Shown here: positions 12,290 through 23,899 of the stretch, piece by piece
Layout: every line of letters begins with the position of its first letter
Position numbering within the stretch: position 1 is the stretch's first letter
NCBI GenBank assembly: GCA_032622095.1
Contig: CP136063.1
Location: forward strand, 90,001,980-90,065,979
Direction: 5' to 3'
Length of the DNA stretch: 64,000 nt
From: Siphonodentalium dalli
Lineage: Eukaryota > Mollusca > Scaphopoda > Gadilida > Siphonodentaliidae
Notes under the pieces: generated by a model
What the model was told of the DNA's origin: nothing
Seen by the model: the letters and a program-made list of their open reading frames with translations, nothing else
Database searches by the model: none
Translations under genes and position numbers: made by a program

Positions 12290-12860
12290 GTGCACACTTT
12301 CGGTAGCCATCCCATCCGTATACGTTTATGTATATCTCTTGATAGTATTGTAAGCCTTTTGGCCACCAATCGATCTAATGTTGATAGCATATGCATTCAA
12401 CTCGGAGTATGCTAAAAAAATAAAATAGGGATGTGTCCCTAAAGCATAAAACATGCTCTTCTCTTATTAGCCAGCTGCGCTTTCTAAAGTCTCCTGGACT
12501 GCCCGGAACCAACCCATGCATATAAATTGTGCATGTTCGTAGAGTATTGCCTTTTGTACATAATGCCGTTTAACATTGATTGCACCGCCATCAGTTAGTG
12601 TCTGCTCAATGATTTAAATCGGATGTATGGGGTCCATAAAGTATAAAAATATTTCATGTTTCCTAGCCGCTTTTGTGAAATGTCCTATGTTTTCTGGAAC
12701 AAACTCATCCATACAAATTGTATATTATTTCCTGATAGTAATGTCAGTTGCCCACTTCCTCGTTTAATATTGAGAGTATATTCCGCCAGTCCGTGATGTG
12801 TTCAATATTTTAAATGGGGTACGGGTCCCAAAACAATCACAAAAATATAACCCTTCCATA
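12290..12860 (+). repeat. Degenerate tandem array, period about 200-230 bp
   Basis: Blocks with a CATCC(C)AT...TATAC phrase, TTGATAGTA, GCCACC/GCCCAC, and GGGGT(A/C)C..GTCCC..AA.CATAAA recur about three times between 12300 and 12850. The copies are strongly diverged, so unit borders are uncertain. Confidence 0.35.
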
Positions 12861-13066
12861 TTAGCGTTACTTTACAATGAAACACAATTCTAGCAGTGTG
12901 TTCTCGTCACTTAGGTATTCGTGTTCGAATGTTCCGTGCCCCTTTAAGTATGAACAGAACAAGGTGGTACTGTTAATAAAATATTCTATCTCCGAAAAGG
13001 GTGTTTCTGTTCATAAAATATTAACTCCGAGCATAAAATAGAAAATTTCACCCCAAACCTCACAGT

Positions 13067-13368
13067 TTAAAGGTACTCAATCCGATCAGAGGGTCCTATA
13101 TTACTATTTCTTTGGCTTCGGGTGTAAAACATATTTGATTCGAGTCGAGGAACCCACACATCAAAGCTCAGAGTGATCAGATATCGATTTTTGAAATTCG
13201 TTAATTTCTCGAGATAAGATCTGGGACACTAATTTAGTCTGTCTCGTGCTCAAACAGACAAATTGTGGGTGTAAGATGGATAACTCTAAAATCAAGTGGT
13301 TATTATTGTTAATAACTAACCACTTTATTTTAGAGTTATCCATCTCTGATCGGATTGAGTACCTTTAA
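13067..13368. mobile_element. TTAA-flanked palindromic MITE, family B (copy 1)
   Basis: The ends AGGTACTCAATCCGATCAGA and TCTGATCGGATTGAGTACCT are inverted repeats next to TTAA on both sides. The middle carries a second palindrome, TGGATAACTCTAAAATCAAG with its complement. Other copies are at about 35002-35475, 36395-36782, 55687-56121 and 61370-61802. Non-coding. Confidence 0.8.
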
Positions 13369-14024
13369 ATTCAAATTGCCAGCATTTTGTTCAACAAAAA
13401 CAAAAGCTGGTTTCAATTCGATAGGCTTCATATGCCATTTGAATTGCTGGATATGAGAACCGGTGACCAAAATCTTCCAACTCAATTTCCCACTAAACAG
13501 AGTTTTGGGAGATAGAACATTTCGGCACCCACGCGTCGATTTGATTATCGTGATTAATTCGTCCCGAGTTGAGAATTAATAATTGCAATTGTGCATACGT
13601 CAGACGTCATATCTTGTGACATGGTGCAAACATGCAACGTGGAAATTTCGGCAATAGTAGGTTATTGTCACACTTTTCCATATTGAACAAAGCCTAAGTA
13701 ATCACTCATCAAGGTGATTCCCATGCAATGTGTCAAGAACATTTAACACAATACTTGATAAGGTTTTCTATTAAAAATTTCGTTTTATATCCATTCTAGG
13801 TGCCGCACCCCTAAACCTCAGAAATCACACATTTATATTCCTCGTTTGGTGGGGATGCCGAATATATATTTAAAAGACATTGCTGAGACAACACGGGTTT
13901 ATCAATTATGATTCCCCTATAATGCCCTCCCCTGACTACATGGTGGCGCCATTCTTGAAAACACAATTAATTCCTCTTTTTTTTTTTAGATTTCTACATC
14001 TATTAAATTTTGAACAAATCGGGG
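13369..14024. other. No gene seen
   Basis: Unique-looking DNA between a MITE and the second non-LTR fragment. No exon or RNA gene recognised. Confidence 0.35.
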
Positions 14025-14393
14025 AAGTCCAGGAGCCCAGAAGTTTTAATTTTAAGTAAAGAGTACAAAAGGTTTATTGTGCTGGAATTGGCGGGGCGAC
14101 AATTGTTTAAAAAAAATATATATATATATATAGTGTAACCACTGTCCTAGTTTGTTTCGTGGTGAATGCGAGATAATATATAAATTATGGCAGCAAATAC
14201 AAAACTGGATATTTAGAGAAACGGCAACGAGGTTAAATTTAAATGCATCTATGATTCTGCTTGGACCTAAACGCGATATTCCAGAAGACAATCTTCTTAG
14301 CTTCTTATTAATATTAATCAAATTTAATATTTATAGATAAAAAATGTTGGGAAAACTTCCAACAGTGGAGAGGATACAACAGGAACTAAATAT
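14025..14393 (+). pseudogene. 3' end of a non-LTR retrotransposon ORF2 (copy 2)
   Basis: Near-identical direct copy of 9277-9650, starting at GTCCAGGAGCCCAGAAG and ending at CAACAGGAACTAAA. It has the same ORF2-tail reading, the same in-frame TAA after the IYR residues and the same AT microsatellite. The shared stop shows that both copies descend from an already defective parent or from a local duplication. It ends about 80 bp earlier than copy 1 and runs directly into a tandem array. Confidence 0.5.
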
Positions 14394-14394
14394 A

Positions 14395-14905
14395 TAATTA
14401 TTATCCGCGACTCGAACGGTGCCAATCTTTAAAATATTTGATTAAATTCACCATTGAGATGATTACATATAAATTTGCGAAAATCGGCGACAAAAATACT
14501 TTTTATCAATTGGAACCCCATCCATGACTCGAACAGCACCAATTTGGTGTCTTTAAACCAACGATTAGACTCATCATAGCATGGATATATTCAAAATATA
14601 AATTTGGTTGAAATCTGCGACAAAAGATATTTTATCGATTTTGGTGCACTGCTCCTGACACGAACGGCAATACTTTGGCACATTTAAACCACACCAGTAG
14701 ATTCCTCATATCATGGCAACGATTATATATAAATTTGGTATAAATCGGTGACAAAAATATATTCCAACATATTTTGGTGCCCTTCTCACCCATGACTCCA
14801 ACGGCAACTATTTGGCATTCATATACACACCATTATATTCATCATACCTTGGCGATAAGTATATATACATTTGGTGGAGATCGGCGACAAAAAAATCTAT
14901 TCCGT
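14395..14905 (+). repeat. Tandem array, four units of about 117-136 bp
   Basis: Each unit has GACTCGAACGG (or a close variant, near 14409, 14526, 14657 and 14793), a TTTAAACCA.. ATTAGATTCATCAT phrase, ATATAAATTTGG and ATCGGCGACAAAAATA. Diverged satellite-like repeat, non-coding. Confidence 0.7.
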
Positions 14906-15590
14906 TGCCCCTCCCCCTTTTCTGCCCCCGACTCTGACAGCATCACGTTAGAATTGTTTAACCTGGACCATTATCTTCCTCGTAAATAATTACTCCTGTT
15001 AGACCCCTTTGATGCCATCTGGGTGGTCCCCTGTTAATTTCCATAGAACACAGACAGACATAGAGACATTCACAACTATAAAGGTAAAGATATTACTTTT
15101 CATAGAGCAATAATCACATGAATTCTAAATTCTCCATAAAACAGCTATTCATTGTCAAAGGTAACAAGGATTTATATATACAGAGATACCCAGTCTGGGT
15201 GAACGTCGACTCTATATTTGAAATGTTGTAATGAATATTTAGGTATGAGTTTACTCAGACTGAGAGATACCAACCAATACACCAAGGATTATATTTAATT
15301 TTAGTCTAAAAACAATGTCTAATGATTATATTCAATATTGACTAAATAACAGATATTCAGACAAAAAAATTGTGTTAAATTCATCGTAACTCAACAGTTC
15401 CGGAGAAGAGTTTTTTTTCTCAAAGAGATTTGTTTTTCACTTGTGGTGTTTAACCCTTCCATGACTGGAGCTTGCTTAATTTTTTTCCATAAACCCTGTG
15501 CCAATGAATTCTCTTATATGCAAGTCTCCCACAGGAAGTAAATTTTTTGCTGAGCAATGAATAGAATGATAAATAAGGAAAGTAAACTAG
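14906..15590. other. No gene; partial palindromic MITE at about 15450-15540
   Basis: Contains TTAACCCTTCCATGACTGG and CCAATGAATTCTCTTATATG, the left end of the MITE family seen complete at 19056-20317. The rest is AT-rich without recognisable features. Confidence 0.4.
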
Positions 15591-16515
15591 AGGTCACCCC
15601 GAAAATCCATATAAAGTTTGGTGATGATCGGATGAGAGATGTGGTCTGTTGGGTGCGCCAAAGGATTTAGTCATACAAAGAGTAAATTCCAAGAATGCTG
15701 TTGGCGGCCATGTTTTCAACGAATTTTTGTCAAAATAGGAGGCTCCAATCTAGAGGTCACCCCGTAGATCCATATGAAGTTTTGGTGATCATCAGATGAG
15801 GAATGTGGTCTATAGGGTACTGTGCCAAAGGATTTAGTCATGCAAAACGTAAAATCCAAGATGGCTTCTGGCGGCCATGTTTTTCATCGAAAATTATTCA
15901 AATTTGATAGCCAGAGGTGATTCTAAACATGCCTGTAAATTTTCAAATCAATTATCCAATAAACGTGGGCTGCGGGGTGTTCAGATGGACTCAAATTTGA
16001 AATCCAAGATGGCTGCTGACAGCCATGTTTTTCAACAAATTTTGGTAAAAATAGGAGGCTCCAATCTAGAGGTCACCCCGAAGATCCGTAGGAAGTTTGG
16101 TGATGATCGGGTGAGGGATGTACTCTGTAGGGTGTGCCAAATGATTTAGTCATGCAAAGAGTAAAATCCAAGATGGCTGCCGGCTACAATGTTTTTCATC
16201 AAAAATCTTGAAATTCGATAGCTCCCATCTACAGGTGATCACAATCGTGGCTGCAAAATTAAAAATAATCCGGGCCATAAATACGGCTATAGGTTTCAAA
16301 TTTGAAATCCAAGATGGCTGCTGTTGGCCATGCTTTTCATCGCAATCAGGAAAAAATTGACAGCTCCCATGTATAGGTCACCCTGGAGCTACATATGAAG
16401 TTTGGTGACGATCGGATAAGGGATGTGGCCTGTAGGGTGTGCCGAAGGAAATTGTTGATTCACGGATGGATGACAGATGCCAACCCATGGCAATAGCTCA
16501 AACTTTACATTGTAA
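15590..16515 (+). repeat. CCAAGATGGC-family dispersed repeat, several degenerate units
   Basis: Phrases CTAGAGGTCACCCCG, AAGTTTGGTGATGATCGG, TGTGCCAAAGGATTTAGTC and AAATCCAAGATGGCTGC repeat three to four times in the same order. The block ends with GACAGATGCCAACCCATGG and CAATAGCTCAAAC. A related copy lies at about 62825-63215. Open frames of about 90 codons here run straight through the repeat and are not accepted as genes. Confidence 0.65.
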
Positions 16516-17180
16516 AGTTGAGCTAATAATCAGCGAATATTTAGTTATCAAAGGGATAACTAAAAATAACATCTGAGTCCTCAAAAGATGGTTGCCAATG
16601 AAACAAATATTAAATTAGTTAAATTTAATAATATATTACTTTATTTTTTTTAATAAAATATTTGAGATGTTAAATTTATACACATAATAATAAAAACAAC
16701 CAATCACAGGTGCATAAGTTACATGTACAAAATATATATAAATATTCTATTAATATTCTTGGTCCCAAAACAAATTAGGGTGAAATGAAATGATTTTGAT
16801 GAGTGTTTGAATGAGTAAGGGAGTGTTCAGTTGAGTATGTTGCATTGATATTTGATTACAGACAATAACACTTAAAGATGCTTTCACATACATGCGTTTA
16901 ACGCATGCATTTTATGGACACGTTATGCGGACATAAGACGCATTGTTTCAAACAGCAGCATTAGCACTGGACCATTCACATAACAGCATAAAATGACAGT
17001 GGACGTCCGCTAGAGGACGACTTTATTAAAAAATCCGTAAATCGTGAATGCTCTGCGCCTTGATGGGGAATTCCAAGTGACGTCATTTAAATGTCATTTT
17101 ATTTGGCATTTCTCCGAAAGTTGGCATTGCGGCAGTTTTGTTTTTGCTCAGTTGAAGATGCCGAAGCAATTTATGGTACT
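15795..17180 (+). repeat. 1.39-kb near-identical duplication, copy 1
   Basis: From GATGAGGAATGTGGTC to AATTTATGGTACT this segment recurs at 20656-22043. I counted about eight differing bases (one TA insertion and a few substitutions) over 1386 bp, about 0.6%. The second copy stops exactly where the run of N begins. It contains part of the CCAAGATGGC repeat and the left part of the MITE at 16877. Confidence 0.95.
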
Positions 17181-17623
17181 ATGAAACTCTACTATGGTAC
17201 TGTATCATGCTGGAACTACCATGGTACTACCAAGTTAAATTGATATATACAGTACTATACCATGTTACAGTTGGTACTACCATGGTAAAGTCATAAATAC
17301 CATGGAACTGTACCATGCGACTTTACCTTACAGTTAATGCCATTATAAAGTGTCTTTTGTCATATTAGACTTGATTATTCTCTTATATATGTAGACCAAG
17401 TCTTCTCGGTCAACAACAACTTGGGATATTGACTCTAGAAACAAGGTTACATCCTTCGATGAAACTATTTTGCAAATGGAGCTAAATGTATTGCATGAGT
17501 CAAACGCTTGCATTAAACAGACAGTTAACGGATAGTTCAACACACTTATGTGAAAGGTGTACGCGCCATGAGTATGATGAGTAACCTAAACCCATGTGTT
17601 AAACGCATGTATGTGAAAGCAGC
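16877..17623. mobile_element. MITE with GCTTTCACATACATGCG inverted ends
   Basis: The left end GCTTTCACATACATGCGTTT (from 16880) is matched by AAACGCATGTATGTGAAAGC ending at 17620. The interior has a low-complexity stretch of ATGGTACT/ACCATGG near 17172-17340. No ORF of transposase size. The target duplication is not clear. Its left part is repeated in the duplication at 21740-22043, where it is cut by the assembly gap. Confidence 0.6.
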
Positions 17624-17639
17624 TGTGATGCATTCATTA

Positions 17640-18320
17640 ATGCACACAACAGAGAGATTATATTTCCAATGCAATGTATGGTGTAGCTCATACCTTATAT
17701 GGCATGCATCATGACATTTATTGTTTTCAATTCATAAAAGATGGCTGCTGTCTGAAGCTAAGGAAAATCGTCTTGCATTTATTATGTCAATAAAGTGTAA
17801 GTTGGGATATTAGCCGGAATTATTATCGGAATCTCTGCATTGTAATTCAACATACGCAGTCGTGTGAACCGTTTTACGCAGACGACGGATCGTCCCAGCA
17901 TAACGTACAGACCAACTCAATGTATGCAATGGAATCGTCAGAACAATATATAATAAAATAGTATGGATTGCATACACTTGCTGAAATGTGAACCTTTTGA
18001 TATGAAAATTATTGCAGATGGATACACTACACATTTCAATCTAATTAAATATTTGTGTCAACGCAACATATGTTCCAACGCAATGGATTCGTCTGAATGC
18101 TACTTTAGGGACTGCTAGCCCAAGGTTGTTTTCTAAGTTGTATAACAATAGGATATCTTGTGTTTTTAAGTAAATACCAAGAATTATCTCATGAGTGACA
18201 GAGAGTAATGTTTAATTTAATGAGTGGCTTGCCATGAGTGAAAATAAACATTCGTCTCGACAACAAATCAGATAATTTTTGGTTTCCAAACAATGTCACT
18301 GGGCCCTCTTTTGAAAGCAA
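17640..18320. other. No gene seen
   Basis: AT-rich DNA without recognised exons, RNA genes or intact elements. Confidence 0.35.
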
Positions 18321-18735
18321 GCCTGAGTTTAGTGTGCCCGTCATTTCCAGTGAGTGAATTTAGTGAAGCTATCCCACACAGTGGGCTAGCATAACCAAAC
18401 TCACCCTCTGGGGACCTCATTCTGCATGACCTCATCTGCTATGGGAGACAAGACTCAGAATGAAGTTCCTAAATGGTTAATATTGTGATGCACAGCCATT
18501 GGGAACCTCAATTATGCAATGTGTCTTCTGCCAATTTGGGACAAGAGAAACTAAATAAATAAAGAAATAGAATATATGTGAAGATGTTTCTTTAGAAATT
18601 GATAACAAAGACCTAAGCAGAATGAGGTCCCCATGGAGTGAATTTAGTGATGCTAGCCTGCAATGCGGGATAGCATCACTAAATTCACCATCTGTGGACC
18701 TCATTCTGCAAATGACAGGCACCTTATTCTCAGGC
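18321..18735. mobile_element. Hairpin MITE, family C (copy 1)
   Basis: Starts GCCTGAGTTTAGTGTGCC and ends with the near-complement (GGCACC...CTCAGGC). Each end region also contains its own short hairpin: GAGGTCCCC..GTGAATTTAGTGATGCTA, then TAGCATCACTAAATTCAC. Other copies are at 31975-32292, 33886-34010, 40343-40681, 56857-57272, 59398-59892 and 63330-63695. Non-coding. Confidence 0.7.
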
Positions 18736-19233
18736 CAGTTTGAAAGTGCTGATGCCAAACATCCATACCAAATATTATTCACATCAAATAACTTATGGCT
18801 GAGATATATCTCCAGACATCAAACTCAATCAAATATCCCCCCCCCCATTTTTTTTAAAGTGGGATTATAATTATGGTAACACTGGCAACACAAGTTGATG
18901 CCAATATGTTATCAAAGGATACCAGCTAAATTGCACGTTTGTGATCAATGGAAATAATACATTCATATTACATTTATGATGGCACAAAATAAAAAAAAAC
19001 ATAAACCCTTGCCGACTGGAGGTTTTCCGTACCCTGGAAATGTAAACTAATATGTTCACCCTTTCATGACTGGAGCTGCGCTGGTGCAGCATTAAATATC
19101 ATGTGCCAGTGCATTCTCTTATATATGCAAGTCTCCCATAGGGAGCCTCGCATATATAAGATAATGCACTGGCTTAAGTTAAGGTAAATATTGTTAGGCC
19201 AATGTATTCTCTTATATATCGAAGGCTCCCTAT

Positions 19234-20230
19234 CAGTGTTCGCCCTGCCGTTAGCCATTTTAGCAAATTGCAAACAAAAATACAAAGTGGCTAAAATAAA
19301 TATGCTGGTGGCTAAAAATATGGCTACAGGCATTTTTCGTGTCGACCGCGGACTGAAAGACAATTTATTGTAAACAAACGAAATTAACCGGCTTAGCGCA
19401 AGACGACTTAATAACGTTATTCGCGAGAGCTGACGAGAAGGACGAGATTACGGATGAGTTCGATTAGTTATATTATCGGGCGTCGGTTTCACGCCATGGG
19501 CAATTAGTTAATGATCGTTTAGAGGTGGATTCTTTAGATGCTCTCACATATGAGTAAACATAGATTTTTATGAAATGGCTTCTTGTGTAACAAAAGTGCT
19601 TTATTTTATGGTGTTATAAACTGATTGCAAAAGCGTGAAGTCATATATACGCTCAATTCAATAGCTTCTCACTTTTCATTGTCGTTAATGCAGTGGACAG
19701 TGTTGAATGGGACAATGAGACTCGTGGGCATGACATTAAAGACAGACCTAAACTTAGGCAAGATGCAGTGTTAGCCTGCAGGAAGTTTGCGTCTGTTCTG
19801 GTTGATAATTTGAAAAGTAGATTCACTGATGATGAGGACTCTGAGATCCTCTCTAGTTTGACCAACTTACTGTTTGAGCCGTTATACAGTGATAAGCAAG
19901 TTATCATAAAGCATTCCAAGCGATTTGTGGATTATTTGAAACGATGCGCGATGATGATATTAATGAGGAAGAAAAAGTGGAGCGATATGAAATCGAGTAG
20001 GATTTTCAACAATGTTTGAATTTTGAATGTTATTGTTAATTTTTTTATGTTGTGTATTGTTATGACTTATAAGCGCTGTCAACTTTGAGTAAATAAATGT
20101 TTATAACATATTACATCTTGTGCTAATTTATCCAACAGTATGTAGCTAAACTTTTTCAAATATGGCTAACAAATTTGCACAAGTGGCTAAACAAATGGCT
20201 ACAAAGAATTTCGGGCCAGGGCGAACACTG
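19234..20230. mobile_element. hAT element, 997 bp, 8-bp TSD CTCCCTAT
   Basis: Ends are CAGTGTTCGCCCTG on the left and CAGGGCGAACACTG on the right. They are flanked by the exact 8-bp direct repeat CTCCCTAT at 19226-19233 and 20231-20238. Subterminal GTGGCTAA/TTAGCCA motifs recur on both sides. An 8-bp duplication with CAG-type TIRs identifies a hAT transposon. It is an internally deleted derivative with only a remnant of transposase. Confidence 0.9.
19690..20019 (+). pseudogene. Remnant of hAT (KIAA1586/ZNF862-like) transposase
   Basis: An open frame of about 108 codons inside the hAT element at 19234-20230. It reads like the middle of the hAT transposases that gave rise to the vertebrate KIAA1586/ZNF862-type proteins, with an acidic-aromatic segment, then FASVLVDNLKSRF followed by DDEDSEIL. 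No catalytic DDE residues, BED finger or dimerisation domain remain. It begins without an ATG, so it is a fragment of a formerly longer protein. The assignment rests on the pattern plus its position between hAT ends. Confidence 0.5.
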
Positions 20231-20655
20231 CTCCCTATGGGAGACTCGCATATCTAAGAGAATGCATTGTCACATGGTTTTCGCAAAATTTCCGGAAGCT
20301 CCAGTCATGGAAGGGTTAACTCATTGAGTGCCAGGTCTCCTGAGGGGAATCGATATATGTACGCCAGGTCTCCTGGGTAAAAAGAACATTATTCACACTA
20401 ACTATATATTTAGTTTGACTATTCAATATAGGACAGAATCGAATTGACAGCAGGCATTGCTAGTATAGGCCCTATCCATGACCTGCTTTTAAACTCCATG
20501 TCCGGTACTCGGGGGTCATCATAGGTCAAAAATTTCATGTTGCCATGGCAACAAGGACTTAAAATTGACACCGATTGACTGAAATCACAAAGTTGTTGTT
20601 TTGTGTGGCCATCTAAATAATTTATTCAGTGTAGTTTTAGACATTAATTTTGCTG

Positions 20656-22043
20656 GATGAGGAATGTGGTCTATAGGGTACTGTGCCAAAGGATTTATAG
20701 TCATGCAAAACGTAAAATCCAAGATGGCTTCTGGCGGCCATGTTTTTCATCGAAAATTATTCAAATTTGATAGCCAGAGGTGATTCTAAACATGCCTGTA
20801 AATTTTCAAATCAATTATCCAATAAACGTGGGCTGCGGGGTGTTCAGATGGACTCAAATTTGAAATCCAAGATGGCTGCTGACAGCCATGTTTTTCAACA
20901 AATTTTGGTAAAAATAGGAGGCTCCAATCTAGAGGTCACCCCGAAGATCCGTAGGAAGTTTGGTGATGATCGGGTGAGGGATGTACTCTGTAGGGTGTGC
21001 CAAATGATTTAGTCATGCAAAGAGTAAAATCCAAGATGGCTGCCGGCTACAATGTTTTTCATCAAAAATCTTGAAATTCGATAGCTCCCATCTACAGGTG
21101 ATCACAATCGTGGCTGCAAAATTAAAAATAATCCGGGCCATAAATACGGCTATAGGTTTCAAATTTGAAATCCAAGATGGCTGCTGTTGGCCATGCTTTT
21201 CATCGCAATCAGGAAAAAATTGACAGCTCCCATGTATAGGTCACCCTGGAGCTACATATGAAGTTTGGTGACGATCGGATAAGGGATGTGGCCTGTAGGG
21301 TGTGCCGAAGGAAATTGTTGATTCACGGATGGATGACAGATGCCAACCCATGGCAATAGCTCAAACTTTACATTGTAAAGTTGAGCTAATAATCAGCGAA
21401 TATTTAGTTATCAAAGGGATAACTAAAAATAACATCTGAGTCCTCAAAAGATGGTTGCCAATGAAACAAATATTAAATTAGTTAGGTTTAATAATATATT
21501 ACTTTATTTTTTTTAATAAAATATTTGAGATGTTAAATTTATACACATAATAATAAAAACAACCAATCACAGGTGCATAAGTTACATGTACAAAATATAT
21601 ATAAATATTCTATTAATATTCTTGGTCCCAAAACAAATCAGGGTGAAATGAAATGATTTTGATGAGTGTTTGAATGAGTAAGGGAGTGTTCAGTTGAGTA
21701 TGTTGCATTGACATTTGATTACAGACAATAACACTTAAAGATGCTTTCACATACATGCGTTTAACGCATGCATTTTATGGACATGTTATGCGGACATAAG
21801 ACGCATTGTTTCAAACAGCAGCATTAGCACTGGACCATTCACATAACAGCATAAAATGACAGTGGACGTCCGCTAGAGGACGACTTTATTAAAAAATCAG
21901 TAAATCGTGAATGCTCTGCGCCTTGATGGGGAATTCCAAGTGACGTCATTTAAATGTCATTTTATTTGGCATTTCTCCGAAAGTTGGCATTGCGGCAGTT
22001 TTGTTTTTGCTCAGTTGAAGATGCCGAAGCAATTTATGGTACT
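20656..22043 (+). repeat. 1.39-kb near-identical duplication, copy 2, abutting the gap
   Basis: Second copy of 15795-17180, about 4.86 kb downstream, in the same orientation, and ending at the first N. Near-identity plus termination at a gap is the pattern expected from two overlapping or allelic contig ends scaffolded side by side. A recent true duplication is the alternative. Confidence 0.95.
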
Positions 22044-22143
22044 NNNNNNNNNNNNNNNNNNNNNNNNNNNNNNNNNNNNNNNNNNNNNNNNNNNNNNNNN
22101 NNNNNNNNNNNNNNNNNNNNNNNNNNNNNNNNNNNNNNNNNNN
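22044..22143. other. Assembly gap, 100 N
   Basis: Exactly 100 N, the conventional placeholder for a gap of unknown size. It interrupts the ATGGTACT-rich part of the duplicated MITE on the left and is followed closely by a minisatellite. Confidence 1.
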
Positions 22144-22199
22144 TTTAAGTGACTTCGTGAGCGATTTTACATTGCATTGCTTACATTTATGGAATTTCT

Positions 22200-23025
22200 C
22201 CTGGTTAATTAGTTCAATGTTTATTGCAATATCGGCACACAATCCTGGGTAATTAGGTCAATGTTTATTGCAATACCGGCACACAATCCTGGGTAATTAG
22301 TTCAATGTTTATTGCAATATCGGCACACAATCCTGGTAATTAGTTCAATGTTTATTGCAATATATCGGCGCACAATCCTGGGTAATTAGTTCATTGTTTA
22401 TTGCAATATCGGCGCACAATCCTGGGTAATTAGTTCAATGTTTATTGCAATATCGGCGCACAATCCTGGGTAATTAGTGCAATGTTTATTGCAATATCGG
22501 CGCACAATGTTGGGTAATTAGTTCAATGTTTATTGCAATATCGGCGCACAATCCTGGGTAATTAGTTCAATATTTATGGCAATATGGGCGCACAATCCTG
22601 GGTATGTTTATTGCAATATCGGCACACAATCCTGGGTAATTAGTTCAATGTTTATTGCAATATCGGCGCACAATCCTGGGTAATTAGTTCAATGTTTATT
22701 GCAATATCTGCGCACAATTCTGGGTAATTAGTTCAATGTTTATTGCAATATCGGCGCACAATCCTGGGTAATTAGTTCAATGTTTATTGCAATATCGGCG
22801 CACAATCCTGGGTAATTAGTTCAATGTTTATTGCAATATCGGCGCACAATCCTGGGTAATTAGTTCAATGTTTATTGCAATATCGGCGCACAATCCTGGG
22901 TAGTTAGTTCAATATTTATTGCAATATCGGCGCACAATGGTGGGTAATTAGTTCAATGTTTTATGCAATATCGGCGCACAATGTTGGGTAATTATTTCAA
23001 TGTTTATTGCAATATCGGCGCACAA
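22200..23025 (+). repeat. 44-bp minisatellite, about 19 units
   Basis: Head-to-tail units with GGTAATTAGTTCAATGTTTA then TTGCAATATCGGCGCACAAT and CCTG. The period is 44 bp with few indels; one unit is deleted near 22603. There are no spacers and the whole unit is conserved, so this is a minisatellite, not a CRISPR array. Confidence 0.95.
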
Positions 23026-23815
23026 GAGTCACAGAAAAGCATGCAATTTCCAGTTGGGACCTGCACCTAAAGTGGAGTTCATTATTAAGGAACAGATAAT
23101 AACTAAGAAATATATTCCCTGTGTTATTTTTGGATTTTATAAAGTTATTTCCCTGTCAAACCTTAAAACAGTTCCCATATTTTGCACTGCATGTTGGAAT
23201 ATGATCTCGACTGACGTCAGTCAGAGAAGAGATTGATGGCATGACCTACCTCTAGGATGGACGGATGGGGAGTGATGATTAGCTCCACCGCATCTCCAGT
23301 GAGCTAAAAACTAAATATTAAATCAGAATTATATTAAAATGATATCATGAATAGGGAATTTGATTAGAAAGTGTGGCCTTTTCTATTCTCCATACTGAAT
23401 GATCAAAATGTCAACACTGTTGACCTTATTAGCATAAGCTTTTATTGAAAATGGGGGAAATAATCAACACTTGGTTTTAAAACTACATACTTTACTCGTG
23501 TAAAGAATAGTTGTTGTAAAACTAAAATATGAGAAAACTTTCAACATATATTCCATTCTGAAATCACCAACTTTTATCTGAGGCATGCAATTTCTATAAC
23601 TGCTGATACTTTTGGGTGATATTACCACTCCTATCGGCACGACATCCGCATTCCCCGCGATATCTCGTGAATAGCCCAGCATGCTAACAGGTTGATCAAT
23701 ATTCTTATATTGGAAATAAAACACATTGAAGCCGGAACACGGCTTTATAACTGTCGTTCGCGATCACTCTCTCAATAGGTTTAAAGTGCATTCATTGTTA
23801 TCTGTATACTATTCG

Positions 23816-23885
23816 GGTGGATGACCGGGTAGCACGCCGCGCCTCAAAGACATTCCACGGCGGGCTCGAATCGACATGCCAGCAT
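23816..23885 (+). other. tRNA-like segment, possible SINE head
   Basis: GGGTAGCACGCCG resembles a Pol III A box, and GGGCTCGAATCGA, about 35 bp downstream, resembles a B box (GGTTCGAATCC). I could not fold a complete cloverleaf, so this is not called as a tRNA. A degenerate tRNA-derived SINE promoter is the likeliest reading. Confidence 0.25.
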
Positions 23886-23899
23886 AATGTTGTCTTCAA

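Larger units (their letters stand above)
19056..20317. mobile_element. Palindromic MITE (TTAACCC family) split by a hAT element
   Basis: The outer ends CCTTTCATGACTGGAGCT and AGCTCCAGTCATGGAAGG are inverted. The interior carries the palindrome core GTGCATTCTCTTATATATGC with its complement. A TTAA follows the right end, while the left TTAA is mutated. The hAT at 19234-20230 sits inside. A relative with the same core lies at 37081-37451. Confidence 0.65.

Noticed and set aside
15877-16149. 90-codon ORF, present identically at 20740-21012
   Set aside because: It runs through the CCAAGATGGC dispersed repeat, and its perfect second copy is explained by the gap-adjacent duplication.
22200-23025. 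CRISPR-like look of regular short repeats
   Set aside because: The whole 44-bp unit is repeated head to tail without unique spacers, in a eukaryotic context and with no cas genes. It is a minisatellite.
23816-23885. Functional tRNA gene
   Set aside because: Box-like motifs are present, but I could not build acceptor and anticodon stems. It is kept only as a tRNA-like or SINE-like segment.
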